Assembly (NCBI GenBank): GCA_049416425.1
Contig: JBMSHD010000004.1
Location: 1 to 39,918 of the forward strand
Source of the DNA: JBMSHD01 sp049416425
Lineage (GTDB): Bacteria > Pseudomonadota > Gammaproteobacteria > Francisellales > Francisellaceae
DNA length: 39,918 bases
Direction of reading: 5' to 3'
Part shown: positions 32,843 to 39,918 of the stretch, in pieces
Layout: the number at the start of each line of letters is the position of its first letter
How positions within the stretch are numbered: the first letter of the stretch is position 1
The notes under the pieces: model-generated
The model's input: the letters and a program-made list of their open reading frames with translations, nothing else
Databases searched by the model: none
Told to the model about the DNA's origin: nothing
Translations under genes and position numbers: made by a program

Positions 32843-34093
32843 TTAGTGTGCCACGGCGGCGGCGCCATGTTCGGCGATAAGTGCGCCATTGTAGAAACGC
32901 TCCAGCGTGTGGTATTGATTCGTATGATAAGGTCTATCATGGGCGATGGTATGGGCCAAAGCATAGCCCGATCCGGGAGTAGCTTTAAAACCACCGGTGC
33001 CCCAGCCACAGTTGATATAGAGATTTTTAACAGGAGTAAGTCCAATGATGGGGCTGGCATCTGGAGCGATATCAACATTTCCAGCCCACTGGCGCATCAT
33101 TCTCACACGGCTAAAGATTGGAAAGATTTGCAGCAAGGCGGCGATGGAATTTTCAATGACATTGAAATGGCCGCACGGGCGATAAGACTGAAAACCATCG
33201 ATGCCGGCGCCGATGACAAGCTCCCCCTTATCGGATTGACTGACATAGGCATGTACGGCGTTGGACATCACCACCGTTGGCATAATCGGCTTTAATGGCT
33301 CGCTGACCAACGCCTGCAGAGGATGGGTGCTAATGGGAACCTTGAAGCCTGCCATTGTCGCGAGCAATGACGAATGCGCCGCCGCGACAATGGCCAATTT
33401 TCCGCCCTTGATATTGCCTTGTGTGGTGACAATCTCGCTGAATGTCGAATTTTCAGTTTTAATATCGAGTACTTCGCATTGCTCGATAATATCAACACCA
33501 GCCTCGGATGCTTTTCGAGCAAAGCCCCAAGCCACGGCATCATGTCGTGCCACACCGCCATCGGGCTGAAACGAGCCGCCTAAGATTGGAAATCGACAGT
33601 CGTCATTGATATTGATGATGGGGCAGTGCTTTTGAATCTCCTGTGGCTCTTGCCACACACTGTTGATGCCATTTAACTGATTGGCATTGACACGGCGTTT
33701 GATATCGCGAACTTCCGTCTCGTTATGAGCAAGATTAAACACCCCTCTTTGGCTGAACATCACATTATAATTCAGTTCAACACTTAAGTTTTTCCACAGG
33801 CTCAGGGCATGCTCATAGATCAAAGCGCTGGGTTCATAGAGATAGTTTGAACGCACGATCGTGGTGTTTCTGGCGACATTGCCGCCACCAAGCCAGCCTT
33901 TTTCAACGATAGCTACATTGGTGATATTAAACACATGAGCAAGGTAATAAGCGGTGGCTAAACCATGTCCGCCGGCACCGATGATGATGACATCATAGTA
34001 TTTTTGAGGCTGAGCTTTGCGCCAGGTCGGCGTCCATTTTTTGTTTGTCAATGCATGTTTGGTCAGTGACCACCACGAATAGCTGTTTGCCAT
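32843..34093 (-). CDS. soxB: Sarcosine oxidase, beta subunit
   Basis: SoxB holds the sarcosine-oxidising FAD and a covalently bound FMN. The 416-residue product has the N-terminal FAD motif IIIGAGGHGLATAYYLA (about 36-52), KGWLGGGNVARNTTIVRSNY, and GGVARHDAVAWGF. In the last of these, His184 of the R-H-D motif corresponds to the covalent FMN histidine. It ends with the DAO C-terminal segment GTGGFKATPGSG. I start at ATG 34093 because AAGGGA lies at the right distance for it; upstream in-frame ATGs at 34120, 34117 and 34099 are poorer. It is first in the leftward soxBDAG operon. Confidence 0.94.
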   Translation of the reverse strand: MANSYSWWSLTKHALTNKKWTPTWRKAQPQKYYDVIIIGAGGHGLATAYYLAHVFNITNVAIVEKGWLGGGNVARNTTIVRSNYLYEPSALIYEHALSLWKNLSVELNYNVMFSQRGVFNLAHNETEVRDIKRRVNANQLNGINSVWQEPQEIQKHCPIININDDCRFPILGGSFQPDGGVARHDAVAWGFARKASEAGVDIIEQCEVLDIKTENSTFSEIVTTQGNIKGGKLAIVAAAHSSLLATMAGFKVPISTHPLQALVSEPLKPIMPTVVMSNAVHAYVSQSDKGELVIGAGIDGFQSYRPCGHFNVIENSIAALLQIFPIFSRVRMMRQWAGNVDIAPDASPIIGLTPVKNLYINCGWGTGGFKATPGSGYALAHTIAHDRPYHTNQYHTLERFYNGALIAEHGAAAVAH

Positions 34094-34119
34094 ATCCATT
34101 CCCTTGATTTGCTGCATCA

Positions 34120-34148
34120 AGTTTATGATAAAGCAAAAATTTTGGCAA
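34120..34148 (-). promoter_or_regulatory. Putative promoter of soxBDAG
   Basis: TTGCCA (34143-34148), a 17-bp spacer and TAAACT (34120-34125) on the minus strand; expected start near 34113. A tandem 17-bp repeat lies just upstream of the -35. Confidence 0.5.
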
Positions 34149-34173
34149 AATCACCCCTGTCATAGCAATTCTT

Positions 34174-34207
34174 GATGAAAAATCGATAAAGATGAAAAAT
34201 CGATAAA
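34174..34207. repeat. Perfect tandem duplication of a 17-bp unit in the sox/dehydrogenase control region
   Basis: GATGAAAAATCGATAAA occurs at 34174-34190 and again at 34191-34207 without a mismatch. It lies between the two divergent operons, roughly 60-95 bp upstream of the predicted sox start. AraC-family activators such as GbdR and SouR, which control these pathways in Pseudomonas, bind direct repeats; that link is inference. Confidence 0.6.
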
Positions 34208-34270
34208 ATAGTTATAGCCAAAAATTTTTAAAAAATAGACTATTTACATTTTCGATTGCTTTTGTCTGTG

Positions 34271-34295
34271 TTAGGATCACAAATGATGATCCTAA
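34271..34295. promoter_or_regulatory. Perfect 9-bp inverted repeat before the dehydrogenase ribosome binding site
   Basis: TTAGGATCA and TGATCCTAA flank a 7-bp spacer. The right arm ends 6 nt before the AAGGAG ribosome binding site. It could be an operator for a dimeric repressor or a leader hairpin modulating translation. There is no T-run, so it is not a terminator. Confidence 0.55.
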
Positions 34296-34301
34296 AGCAA
34301 C

Positions 34302-34307
34302 AAGGAG
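34302..34307 (+). promoter_or_regulatory. Ribosome binding site deciding the dehydrogenase start
   Basis: AAGGAG is 6 nt from ATG 34314 but directly abuts the in-frame ATG at 34308. The downstream ATG is therefore the likely start. Confidence 0.75.
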
Positions 34308-34313
34308 ATGTTT

Positions 34314-36749
34314 ATGCAGGAGAGAGTCAAAGCACTGGTTGTCGGAGGTGGTGTCGTCGGTGTCAGCACGCTTTATCATCTGGCAAAGCGGGGCTGGCGT
34401 GATGTGGCTTTGATTGAACAGCATGATCTGACTCAGGGTTCAACCTGGCATGCTGCGGGTCTTTTGCCGCTGTACCAGATGAGCTATAGTGTTGGTCAGC
34501 TTCATAAATATAGTGTCGATTTATATCAACGCCTGGAAGCGGAAACCGGTCAGGCCGTGAGTTTCCATAAAACAGGAAATCTTCGCATTGCCACCACCGC
34601 TGATCATATGGATGAGTTTCGCCATTACAGCGGAACGGCCAATACGCTGGGCGTGCCCTATCGTATGGTCTCTACCGAGGAGATTAAAGAACTGTGGCCA
34701 TTTGCCGAGCTCGATGATGTCATCGGTGGCATCTATCATCCCGAAGATGGGCATATTGCCCCGGCAGATGTCACCCAGGCCTTGGCCATTGGTGCCAGAA
34801 ATCTGGGTGCCAGTATCTATCGCCAAACGGAAGCGATAGAGTTTATGCAGCTGGACAATGGGCACTGGCGTGTTCATACCAATCACGGAGACATCACCTG
34901 TGAACACTTGATTTTAGCGACCGGCTTCTATGCACGAACCATGGCAAAAAAATTAGGGCTGGATCTGCCGGTGATTGCCGTGGAGCATCAATATATTGTC
35001 ACCGATGAGGTGCCGGAACTGCTGAGTCGCTATCGTGATGGTTTGAAAGAGTTACCGGTCTTGCGTGATGCCGATCATTCCTATTACATGCGTGAAGAGA
35101 GACAGGGTCTTATTCTTGGACCTTATGAAAAAAAGGCGCCGGCTTGGGCGGTGGATCGTGTACCCGAGCGCTTTGTACAGCAACTTCTAGAGCCGGATTA
35201 TGATCGTTTGGAGCCCTATATTGAAGCGGCAATCCGGCGGGTTCCGATGTTTGGTCGAGCCGGTATTAAGGATTGTATCAATGGACCGATTGCCTATACG
35301 CCGGATGGGGCGCCATTGGTTGGGGCGGCTTTCGGTTTGAAAAATGTCTGGCTGAATGAGGGTCATAGCTTTGGGATTACGGCAGCAGGTGGAGCCGGTA
35401 AATTTCTGGTTGATTTGATTGTCGATGGCGTTCCAAGTATCGATATGAGCGGTGTGGATCCACTGCGATTTGGTCGTTATGCCACTAAAAATTATACCAG
35501 ATTAAAAAATGAAGAGGCCTATGAACATGTCTTTGTCATCCATTTTCCGCTGGAAGAGCGACCGGCGGCAAGACCGGCCAAAACGGCGCCCTGTTATGAT
35601 CGTTTGAAACAAAGAGGGGCGGTTTTCGGTCAGCAGCAAGGTTGGGAGCGAGCCAACTGGTTTGCGCTTCCTGGCATGGAAGCCAAAGATAGATACAGCT
35701 TTCATCACACCAATTTTTTTGATCCGGTCAAACGAGAATGTCTGGCGGTCAGAAGAAAGGTTGGGTTGATTGATTTAACCGCCTTTTCCAAGTTTGAAAT
35801 CAAAGGCGAGGAGGCCGGTCTATTTCTCAATACGCTGGTGGCCAATCGCCTGCCTCAAAAGGATGGGCGTATCACGTTGGCTCATGCCTTGACCGCAAAC
35901 GGTGGTGTTGATAGCGAGTTCACTATCACTCGAGTCGATAAACAACATTACTATCTGATCAGTGGTTCGGCGGCAGGGTGCCATGATCTTGACTTGTTAT
36001 TGAGACATAAAAAGTCGGGTCAAGCCGTGGAGATTCGCGATATCAGTGATGATTATGGTGTGCTGGTCATTGCCGGACCCGATGCCCGAAAAGTATTGAG
36101 TAAATTGAGCGATGACGATTTATCGAATCGGGGATTTCCTTGGTTGACGGCGCGCTGGATTGAACTGGGTGTGTGTCCTGTGTATGCGATGCGGGTGAAT
36201 TTTGTCGGTGAGCTGGGTTGGGAGCTTCATCATAAACTGCCCTATCAAAATCAGATCTTTGACATGTTGATGGAGGCTGGCGCCGAGTATGATATTCATC
36301 TGTTTGGAACGAGAGCTTTGGAATCTTTGCGCATTGAGAAATCCTACCGATTCTGGAACAGCGATCTGACCAATGAATATAGCTTGCTGGAATCCGATAT
36401 GCGTCGATTTATCGATTTTGGCAAAGATTTTCCAGGGAAACAGGCCTTGATCGATCAGCAGCAACAGGGAATAAAACGGAAGCTTGTGACCCTTAAGATC
36501 GACGTCGATGATCGCGATGCCTTTGGCAGCGAACCGATTTATCTACCAGGAAGTGATGAGGTCATCGGGCGGATAACCAGCGGTGCTTTTGCTCATTTTC
36601 TGGATTGCTCCATGGCGATGGGTTATGTGCCCATTGAGCAGGCAACGGTGGGTTGCCGGCTTGAAGTTGAGCTTCTGAAGAAGCGTTTTGATGCGGTTGT
36701 GGTTGAGGATTCTCCTTATGACCCAAACAATGAGAGGATAAGACGATGA
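34314..36749 (+). CDS. Dimethylglycine/sarcosine dehydrogenase family flavoprotein with GcvT domain
   Basis: The 811-residue protein joins an N-terminal DAO domain (GGGVVG at 11-16) to a middle FAO-type linker and a C-terminal GcvT aminomethyltransferase-like domain (from about 435; VRRKVGLIDLTAFSKFEIKG). The GSTWHAAGL motif carries His46, equivalent to the histidine that covalently holds FAD in mitochondrial dimethylglycine and sarcosine dehydrogenases. These enzymes demethylate the amine, hand the methylene to tetrahydrofolate and pass electrons to ETF. etfB overlaps its stop by 4 bases and etfA follows. With sarcosine oxidase divergently encoded, dimethylglycine is the likelier substrate, but the sequence does not decide this. 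It differs from the unrelated DgcAB system of Pseudomonas. Confidence 0.87.
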   Translation: MQERVKALVVGGGVVGVSTLYHLAKRGWRDVALIEQHDLTQGSTWHAAGLLPLYQMSYSVGQLHKYSVDLYQRLEAETGQAVSFHKTGNLRIATTADHMDEFRHYSGTANTLGVPYRMVSTEEIKELWPFAELDDVIGGIYHPEDGHIAPADVTQALAIGARNLGASIYRQTEAIEFMQLDNGHWRVHTNHGDITCEHLILATGFYARTMAKKLGLDLPVIAVEHQYIVTDEVPELLSRYRDGLKELPVLRDADHSYYMREERQGLILGPYEKKAPAWAVDRVPERFVQQLLEPDYDRLEPYIEAAIRRVPMFGRAGIKDCINGPIAYTPDGAPLVGAAFGLKNVWLNEGHSFGITAAGGAGKFLVDLIVDGVPSIDMSGVDPLRFGRYATKNYTRLKNEEAYEHVFVIHFPLEERPAARPAKTAPCYDRLKQRGAVFGQQQGWERANWFALPGMEAKDRYSFHHTNFFDPVKRECLAVRRKVGLIDLTAFSKFEIKGEEAGLFLNTLVANRLPQKDGRITLAHALTANGGVDSEFTITRVDKQHYYLISGSAAGCHDLDLLLRHKKSGQAVEIRDISDDYGVLVIAGPDARKVLSKLSDDDLSNRGFPWLTARWIELGVCPVYAMRVNFVGELGWELHHKLPYQNQIFDMLMEAGAEYDIHLFGTRALESLRIEKSYRFWNSDLTNEYSLLESDMRRFIDFGKDFPGKQALIDQQQQGIKRKLVTLKIDVDDRDAFGSEPIYLPGSDEVIGRITSGAFAHFLDCSMAMGYVPIEQATVGCRLEVELLKKRFDAVVVEDSPYDPNNERIRR

Positions 36750-37492
36750 AAATACTGGTAGCGGTTAAAAGAGTGATTGCTTCTTCCGTCAAGGCGCATG
36801 TTAAATCGGATCAAAGTGGTGTGGTGACAGAGAGTGTAAAAATGGCGATGAATGACTTCGATGAGGTTGCCGTTGAAGAAGCCGTGCGTTTGAAAGAAGC
36901 CGGTAGCGCCGATGAGGTGGTGGCCGTGTCAATCGGGACGGGAAAGTCAAAAGATGTTATCCAACATGCACTGGCTTTAGGCGCCGATCGTGGCATCTTG
37001 GTTGAAACCGATGAAGAAACCGAGCCTTTGGCGGTGGCTAATGCACTGAGAGCGCTGGTCGAGCGAGAAGGTGTCGATCTTGTGCTGATGGGCAAACAGG
37101 CCATCGACAACGATGCTTCTCAGGCGCCACAGATGCTGGCAGGTCTACTAAACTGGTCACAGGCGGCTTTTGTGTCGAGATTGACTTGTGAAGGTCATTC
37201 GATGACGGCCGTTCGAGAAGTCGATCAGGGGCTGCAGTTTTTGGCCTTTAATCTGCCTGCGGTAATCAGCGTCGATCTGCGCCTAAATACACCGCGTTAT
37301 GCCAATATGCCAAGCATTATGAAAGCCAAGCGCAAACCGATAGAAACCATACTGGCAAAAGAGCTTGGTATCGATTTTACCCCAAGACTTCAAACCATCA
37401 AGGTCACAGAACCTGATGGACGTGACAAGGCGACGATGATACATTCGGTGGATGATTTATTGCTAAAACTAGAAGAAGAGGGAGTGCTCTGA
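36746..37492 (+). CDS. etfB: Electron transfer flavoprotein, beta subunit
   Basis: EtfB is the AMP-binding subunit of the heterodimeric ETF that collects electrons from flavin dehydrogenases and delivers them to ETF-ubiquinone oxidoreductase. The 248-residue protein has the N-terminus MKILVAVKRV, NDFDEVAVEEAVRLKE, VLMGKQAIDNDASQAPQMLAGLL and EVDQGLQFLAFNLPAVISVDLRLNTPRYA, all family hallmarks. The ATG overlaps the stop of the dehydrogenase gene (ATGA) with GAGGA upstream, and its own stop overlaps the etfA start by one base. This coupling marks ETF as the direct electron acceptor of the dehydrogenase. No ETF-quinone oxidoreductase gene is in the window. Confidence 0.96.
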   Translation: MKILVAVKRVIASSVKAHVKSDQSGVVTESVKMAMNDFDEVAVEEAVRLKEAGSADEVVAVSIGTGKSKDVIQHALALGADRGILVETDEETEPLAVANALRALVEREGVDLVLMGKQAIDNDASQAPQMLAGLLNWSQAAFVSRLTCEGHSMTAVREVDQGLQFLAFNLPAVISVDLRLNTPRYANMPSIMKAKRKPIETILAKELGIDFTPRLQTIKVTEPDGRDKATMIHSVDDLLLKLEEEGVL

Positions 37493-38454
37493 TGCAAGCG
37501 TTAGTGGTTTTAGACTATGAGAATGATAAGATAATCAGCGCTTCTTTGAGTGCATTGACGGCGGCTAAACAGCTGAAATGCCCGATTGATGCGCTTATCA
37601 TGGGAGGATTATCTGAGGCGGTTATTAAAGCGGCGCAAAAGCTGCCCCATATCGATACCGTCTATGTGGCAGATCATACCAGTCTTGCTGATTTGCTGCC
37701 GGAAAATGCCGCCCTGGTTATCGCTAAATTGGCTGAAAATTATGATTATATTATCAGCGCCCATACTACCCATGGGCGTAATATCATGCCGAGAGTGGCG
37801 GCCTTGTTAGATGTGCCCCAGGTCTCTGATGTTATCGAGATTATCGATGCCAATACTTATGTTCGCCCCATCTATGCCGGCAACGCCTATGTGACGGTGA
37901 GAAACACCGCGTTCAGGCAGGTTGTGACGATTCGGGCAGCGAGTTTTGATCCGGTTGAAATTGGTGATGATCAGGCCTTACTTTCTATCGTTGAAGTCCA
38001 GGAGCAAAAACCGTTGACGATCTGTCAAGGCTGGGAGGTGCATAGCAGTGAGCTACCTGATCTGGCGACGGCTTCAAGGGTAATATCGGGAGGGAGAGGT
38101 CTGGGTAGCAAAGATCAGTTTCAGGTGCTTGAGTCTATCGCTCAGAGACTTAATGCCGCCGTTGGGGCTTCACGTGCGGCGGTGGATGCTGGTTTTGTCA
38201 CCAATGACTATCAGGTCGGTCAAACCGGCAAGATCATCTCTCCCGATCTCTATATTGCAGTAGGGATTTCAGGTGCCATACAGCATCTGGCGGGGATGAA
38301 GGATAGCAAATGCATCGTCGCCATCAATAAAGATCCGGATGCACCGATATTTCATCATTGTGACTACGGCATGGTGGCTGATTTATTTGAGGTGTTGCCA
38401 CAGTTAGACATCGCACTTCAACAACGCCATGTCAGTAAGGATAGTGTTATTTAA
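37492..38454 (+). CDS. etfA: Electron transfer flavoprotein, alpha subunit
   Basis: EtfA binds the redox-active FAD of ETF. The 320-residue protein shows an N-terminal domain resembling EtfB and a C-terminal FAD domain with SRAAVDAGF, QVGQTGKIISPDLYIAVGIS, GAIQHLAGMKDSK and the closing VAINKDPDAPIFHHCDYGMV, all diagnostic. It starts at the ATG that shares one base with the etfB stop. It is the third and last gene of the dehydrogenase-etfB-etfA unit. The 207 bp after it are AT-rich and lack a convincing terminator. Confidence 0.96.
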   Translation: MQALVVLDYENDKIISASLSALTAAKQLKCPIDALIMGGLSEAVIKAAQKLPHIDTVYVADHTSLADLLPENAALVIAKLAENYDYIISAHTTHGRNIMPRVAALLDVPQVSDVIEIIDANTYVRPIYAGNAYVTVRNTAFRQVVTIRAASFDPVEIGDDQALLSIVEVQEQKPLTICQGWEVHSSELPDLATASRVISGGRGLGSKDQFQVLESIAQRLNAAVGASRAAVDAGFVTNDYQVGQTGKIISPDLYIAVGISGAIQHLAGMKDSKCIVAINKDPDAPIFHHCDYGMVADLFEVLPQLDIALQQRHVSKDSVI

Positions 38455-38626
38455 GGGTTTGGCGGCTTACAGACATAAAAAATGAAACTAATACATGAAA
38501 TAGAGTCAGAAAATTTAATTCCTCAGCAATGATGGGTTGAAAAATTTAGAGCAAAAAAAGGAAAGTCGCTTATTTATATGATGAATGTTGGTAAAAAGTT
38601 TGGTTTTTATATCTTTATTGAGTTAT

Positions 38627-38632
38627 TATAAT
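38627..38632 (+). promoter_or_regulatory. -10 box of the LuxR-type gene
   Basis: A perfect TATAAT lies 29 bp before the ATG in an AT-rich region; the -35 at normal spacing (TTTTTA) is weak. Confidence 0.4.
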
Positions 38633-38661
38633 TTTTAGATTAAATTTCATAAGTTTTATGT

Positions 38662-39564
38662 ATGATGGAGTGTAAAATCTCTTTTCCAAAGATATTTGAT
38701 AATGTAGAAATATATTCTAATTTGAGCATTGAATCTATTAAAAAAATGTTTTTTATAAGAAGACTAGCGTCAGTTGTCGGCAAAAACATATCGATTGTTA
38801 ATATAACGTACATAACTATTAATAAAAACACTATGGATGCGAAATTATTATCTTCGGCGCCTTCTGTGGGTATGAAGTATTGGCAGAGTGGACTGTGGAA
38901 GCACGAACAAATTTTAGATCTGAATGAAATAAGACCTATTTATAACAGAGAGATTAGTTTTAATAAGCTAACACGACAACGTTACTACTCATTTCTCGAT
39001 GATATATCTGCGACGGATTCATTTGTATTCGAATATGGTATGGGACAGTATAAGGATGCTTTTATTGTGGTGCTCTCTAGCGAAAAGGAAATCGATATCA
39101 GTCAGCTTTATTATGTTATGCATGAGGCGGTGTGCCACTTTTATAGTCGTCTTCAGGGTATTAAAACCTATTTTAATTTATCAAAATTTGTTCAAAGTAG
39201 CGATCGATGCCAATTATTGGACTCTAAATTTAATTTTTATCAGCTATTGAAAAAGAACTATGAAATTACGCGCAAAAACTATGATTATCTTTATGGTGTG
39301 ATGCTGGGCTTAAGTTCTCAGCAGATGTCTATGCTGTTTAATCGCTCACCGCGAACCATCGAAAATTCGATAAATAGAATAAAGTCAAAGCTTGGGTGTT
39401 TAAGTAAGCTTGAATTGCAGGCTCTGATGAAAGTTCAATATATCCAAAACGTGTCTCATTGGATTGAACAAAATAAAAAACATATTCATCTGGGTGCCTC
39501 GGGCCTCATAATAGATTTTGTATATCCATATACAAAATCGAATCGGCTATCCTCGGCGGCATAA
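38662..39564 (+). CDS. LuxR-type helix-turn-helix transcriptional regulator
   Basis: The 300-residue protein has a C-terminal LuxR/GerE helix-turn-helix at about 208-256 (MLGLSSQQMSMLFNRSPRTI, then ENSINRIKSKLGC). The RSPRTIENSINRIKSKLG recognition segment is typical. The N-terminal 200 residues match no sensor domain I recognise; they have no receiver Asp and no obvious autoinducer-binding signature. The gene is AT-rich compared with its neighbours and lacks a clear ribosome binding site before the paired ATGs. The last 20 or so codons read through a 26-bp palindrome and the edge of a GC-rich element, so the C-terminal tail GLIIDFVYPYTKSN is probably not ancestral. A link to the sox/etf cluster is possible by position only. 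Confidence 0.82.
   Translation: MMECKISFPKIFDNVEIYSNLSIESIKKMFFIRRLASVVGKNISIVNITYITINKNTMDAKLLSSAPSVGMKYWQSGLWKHEQILDLNEIRPIYNREISFNKLTRQRYYSFLDDISATDSFVFEYGMGQYKDAFIVVLSSEKEIDISQLYYVMHEAVCHFYSRLQGIKTYFNLSKFVQSSDRCQLLDSKFNFYQLLKKNYEITRKNYDYLYGVMLGLSSQQMSMLFNRSPRTIENSINRIKSKLGCLSKLELQALMKVQYIQNVSHWIEQNKKHIHLGASGLIIDFVYPYTKSNRLSSAA
39514..39539. repeat. Perfect 12-bp inverted repeat at the end of the LuxR-type gene
   Basis: GATTTTGTATAT, a CC centre, then ATATACAAAATC. The arms are fully complementary. It lies inside the coding end of the regulator and immediately left of the GC-rich non-coding element, as a mobile-element border or insertion target might. Confidence 0.7.
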
Positions 39565-39790
39565 ATTTTGCCCGGGACGTCCGCCTCGCCAGCATACCTT
39601 CACAAATTCACTGCGTTCATTCCGAGCAGGCAACTGTCTCCGATTCTACTCTACGCCTTGGGTACAAGCTGTTTCACAGACTTCGCTCTGGCGCCTACGG
39701 CACGACGCTTGCTGATTACAGCGCAAGGCTACCCGGGTCTACTCGACCTCGCGTTCCGCTCTCCATGTCTCGCAGCGTCGGCCAATGAGC
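39541..39790. other. GC-rich non-coding element of unknown nature
   Basis: About 250 bp, clearly richer in GC than the regulator gene to its left and the AT-rich bases after 39790. Short frames cross it on both strands, but none has family features or a convincing ribosome binding site. It contains local inverted segments, for example GGCGG (39557-39561) against CCGCC (39580-39584), and CGCTTG...GCGCAAG near 39706-39727. It could be a dispersed repeat, a decayed mobile element or a structured RNA. I recognise no group II intron domain V or tRNA/rRNA piece in it. Confidence 0.4.
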
Positions 39791-39853
39791 TAGCATTTTT
39801 ATAACTTTACTGAAGGTTGATGGCCTCGTTGATTTCAATGCAATATGGATATC

Positions 39854-39918
39854 TTAGCCATTAAACTTTGCCTTTGCATTCCAGGTCAAGGCAAACAACA
39901 TCGAGGCGGCAAAGGCGG
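39854..39918 (-). CDS. Possible C-terminal end of a leftward gene, cut by the window edge
   Basis: On the minus strand the frame entering from the right edge reads AFAASMLFALTWNAKAKFNG and stops at 39854. A hydrophobic stretch followed by a short basic polar tail would suit the end of a membrane protein. Twenty residues are too few to assign a family, and other frames are also open here. Confidence 0.22.
   Translation of the reverse strand, partial: AFAASMLFALTWNAKAKFNG

Noticed and set aside
32803..33078. Longer version of soxD starting at 33078
   Set aside because: The extra residues overlap soxB in another frame and have no SoxD similarity. MFEIKCPWCG at 32802 has a strong ribosome binding site and is the family N-terminus.
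39568..39804. Short frame of 78 codons across the GC-rich end region
   Set aside because: No ribosome binding site, no recognisable domain, and overlapping open frames of similar size; it looks like an accidental frame in GC-rich non-coding DNA.
1..39918. CRISPR array, tRNA/rRNA genes, insertion sequences or prophage genes
   Set aside because: I looked for spaced direct repeats, cloverleaf ends, transposase/integrase motifs and phage genes and saw none. A covariance search was not possible.

Overview
The window is a chromosomal segment of a Gammaproteobacterium. It carries a diderm housekeeping set typical of that class: lgt-thyA, tilS, typA/bipA, a CorB-type CBS protein, efp with a divergent epmB, orn, cca, msbA-lpxK and nagZ. 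I could not place it below class. The LuxR-type regulator and the M4 protease recall Legionellales and related lineages, but that is only an impression. Coding is dense and I saw no tRNA, rRNA, CRISPR array or intact insertion sequence.

Layout. Positions 1-86 hold the start of a leftward 3-methyladenine DNA glycosylase. Rightward from it run lgt, thyA and serA (tightly packed), an AT-rich inserted DUF3800 gene, and tilS. Next comes the most unusual locus, 5.3-9.8 kb: three consecutive rightward genes for proteins with a type IV prepilin N-terminus fused to a PilV/shufflon-like module and a long repetitive beta-rich stalk. From 9.9 to 15.5 kb the genes run leftward (typA, corB-like, a Bcr/CflA efflux pump, orn, efp), with epmB divergent from efp. 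From 16.6 to 20.1 kb lie a second MFS pump, an M4 metalloprotease that has lost its start and propeptide, and a TSUP permease. Then come a leftward D-lactate dehydrogenase-like flavoprotein and cca, divergent msbA-lpxK, a 31-codon dinF remnant, and a leftward short RodZ-like gene followed by nagZ.

The right third, 29.0-38.5 kb, is a cluster for N-methylated glycines. The leftward soxB-soxD-soxA-soxG genes encode heterotetrameric sarcosine oxidase. The rightward genes encode a dimethylglycine/sarcosine dehydrogenase and both subunits of electron transfer flavoprotein. The expected flow is dimethylglycine to sarcosine (electrons to ETF), then sarcosine to glycine (electrons to oxygen), with one-carbon units loaded on tetrahydrofolate. 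The shared 220-bp control region has a perfect tandem 17-bp repeat and a perfect 9-bp inverted repeat just before the dehydrogenase ribosome binding site.

The window ends with an orphan LuxR-type regulator. Its 3' end runs into a perfect 12-bp-arm palindrome and a GC-rich non-coding element of unknown nature. Several promoters could be read by eye and are listed. They are motif calls, not experiments.
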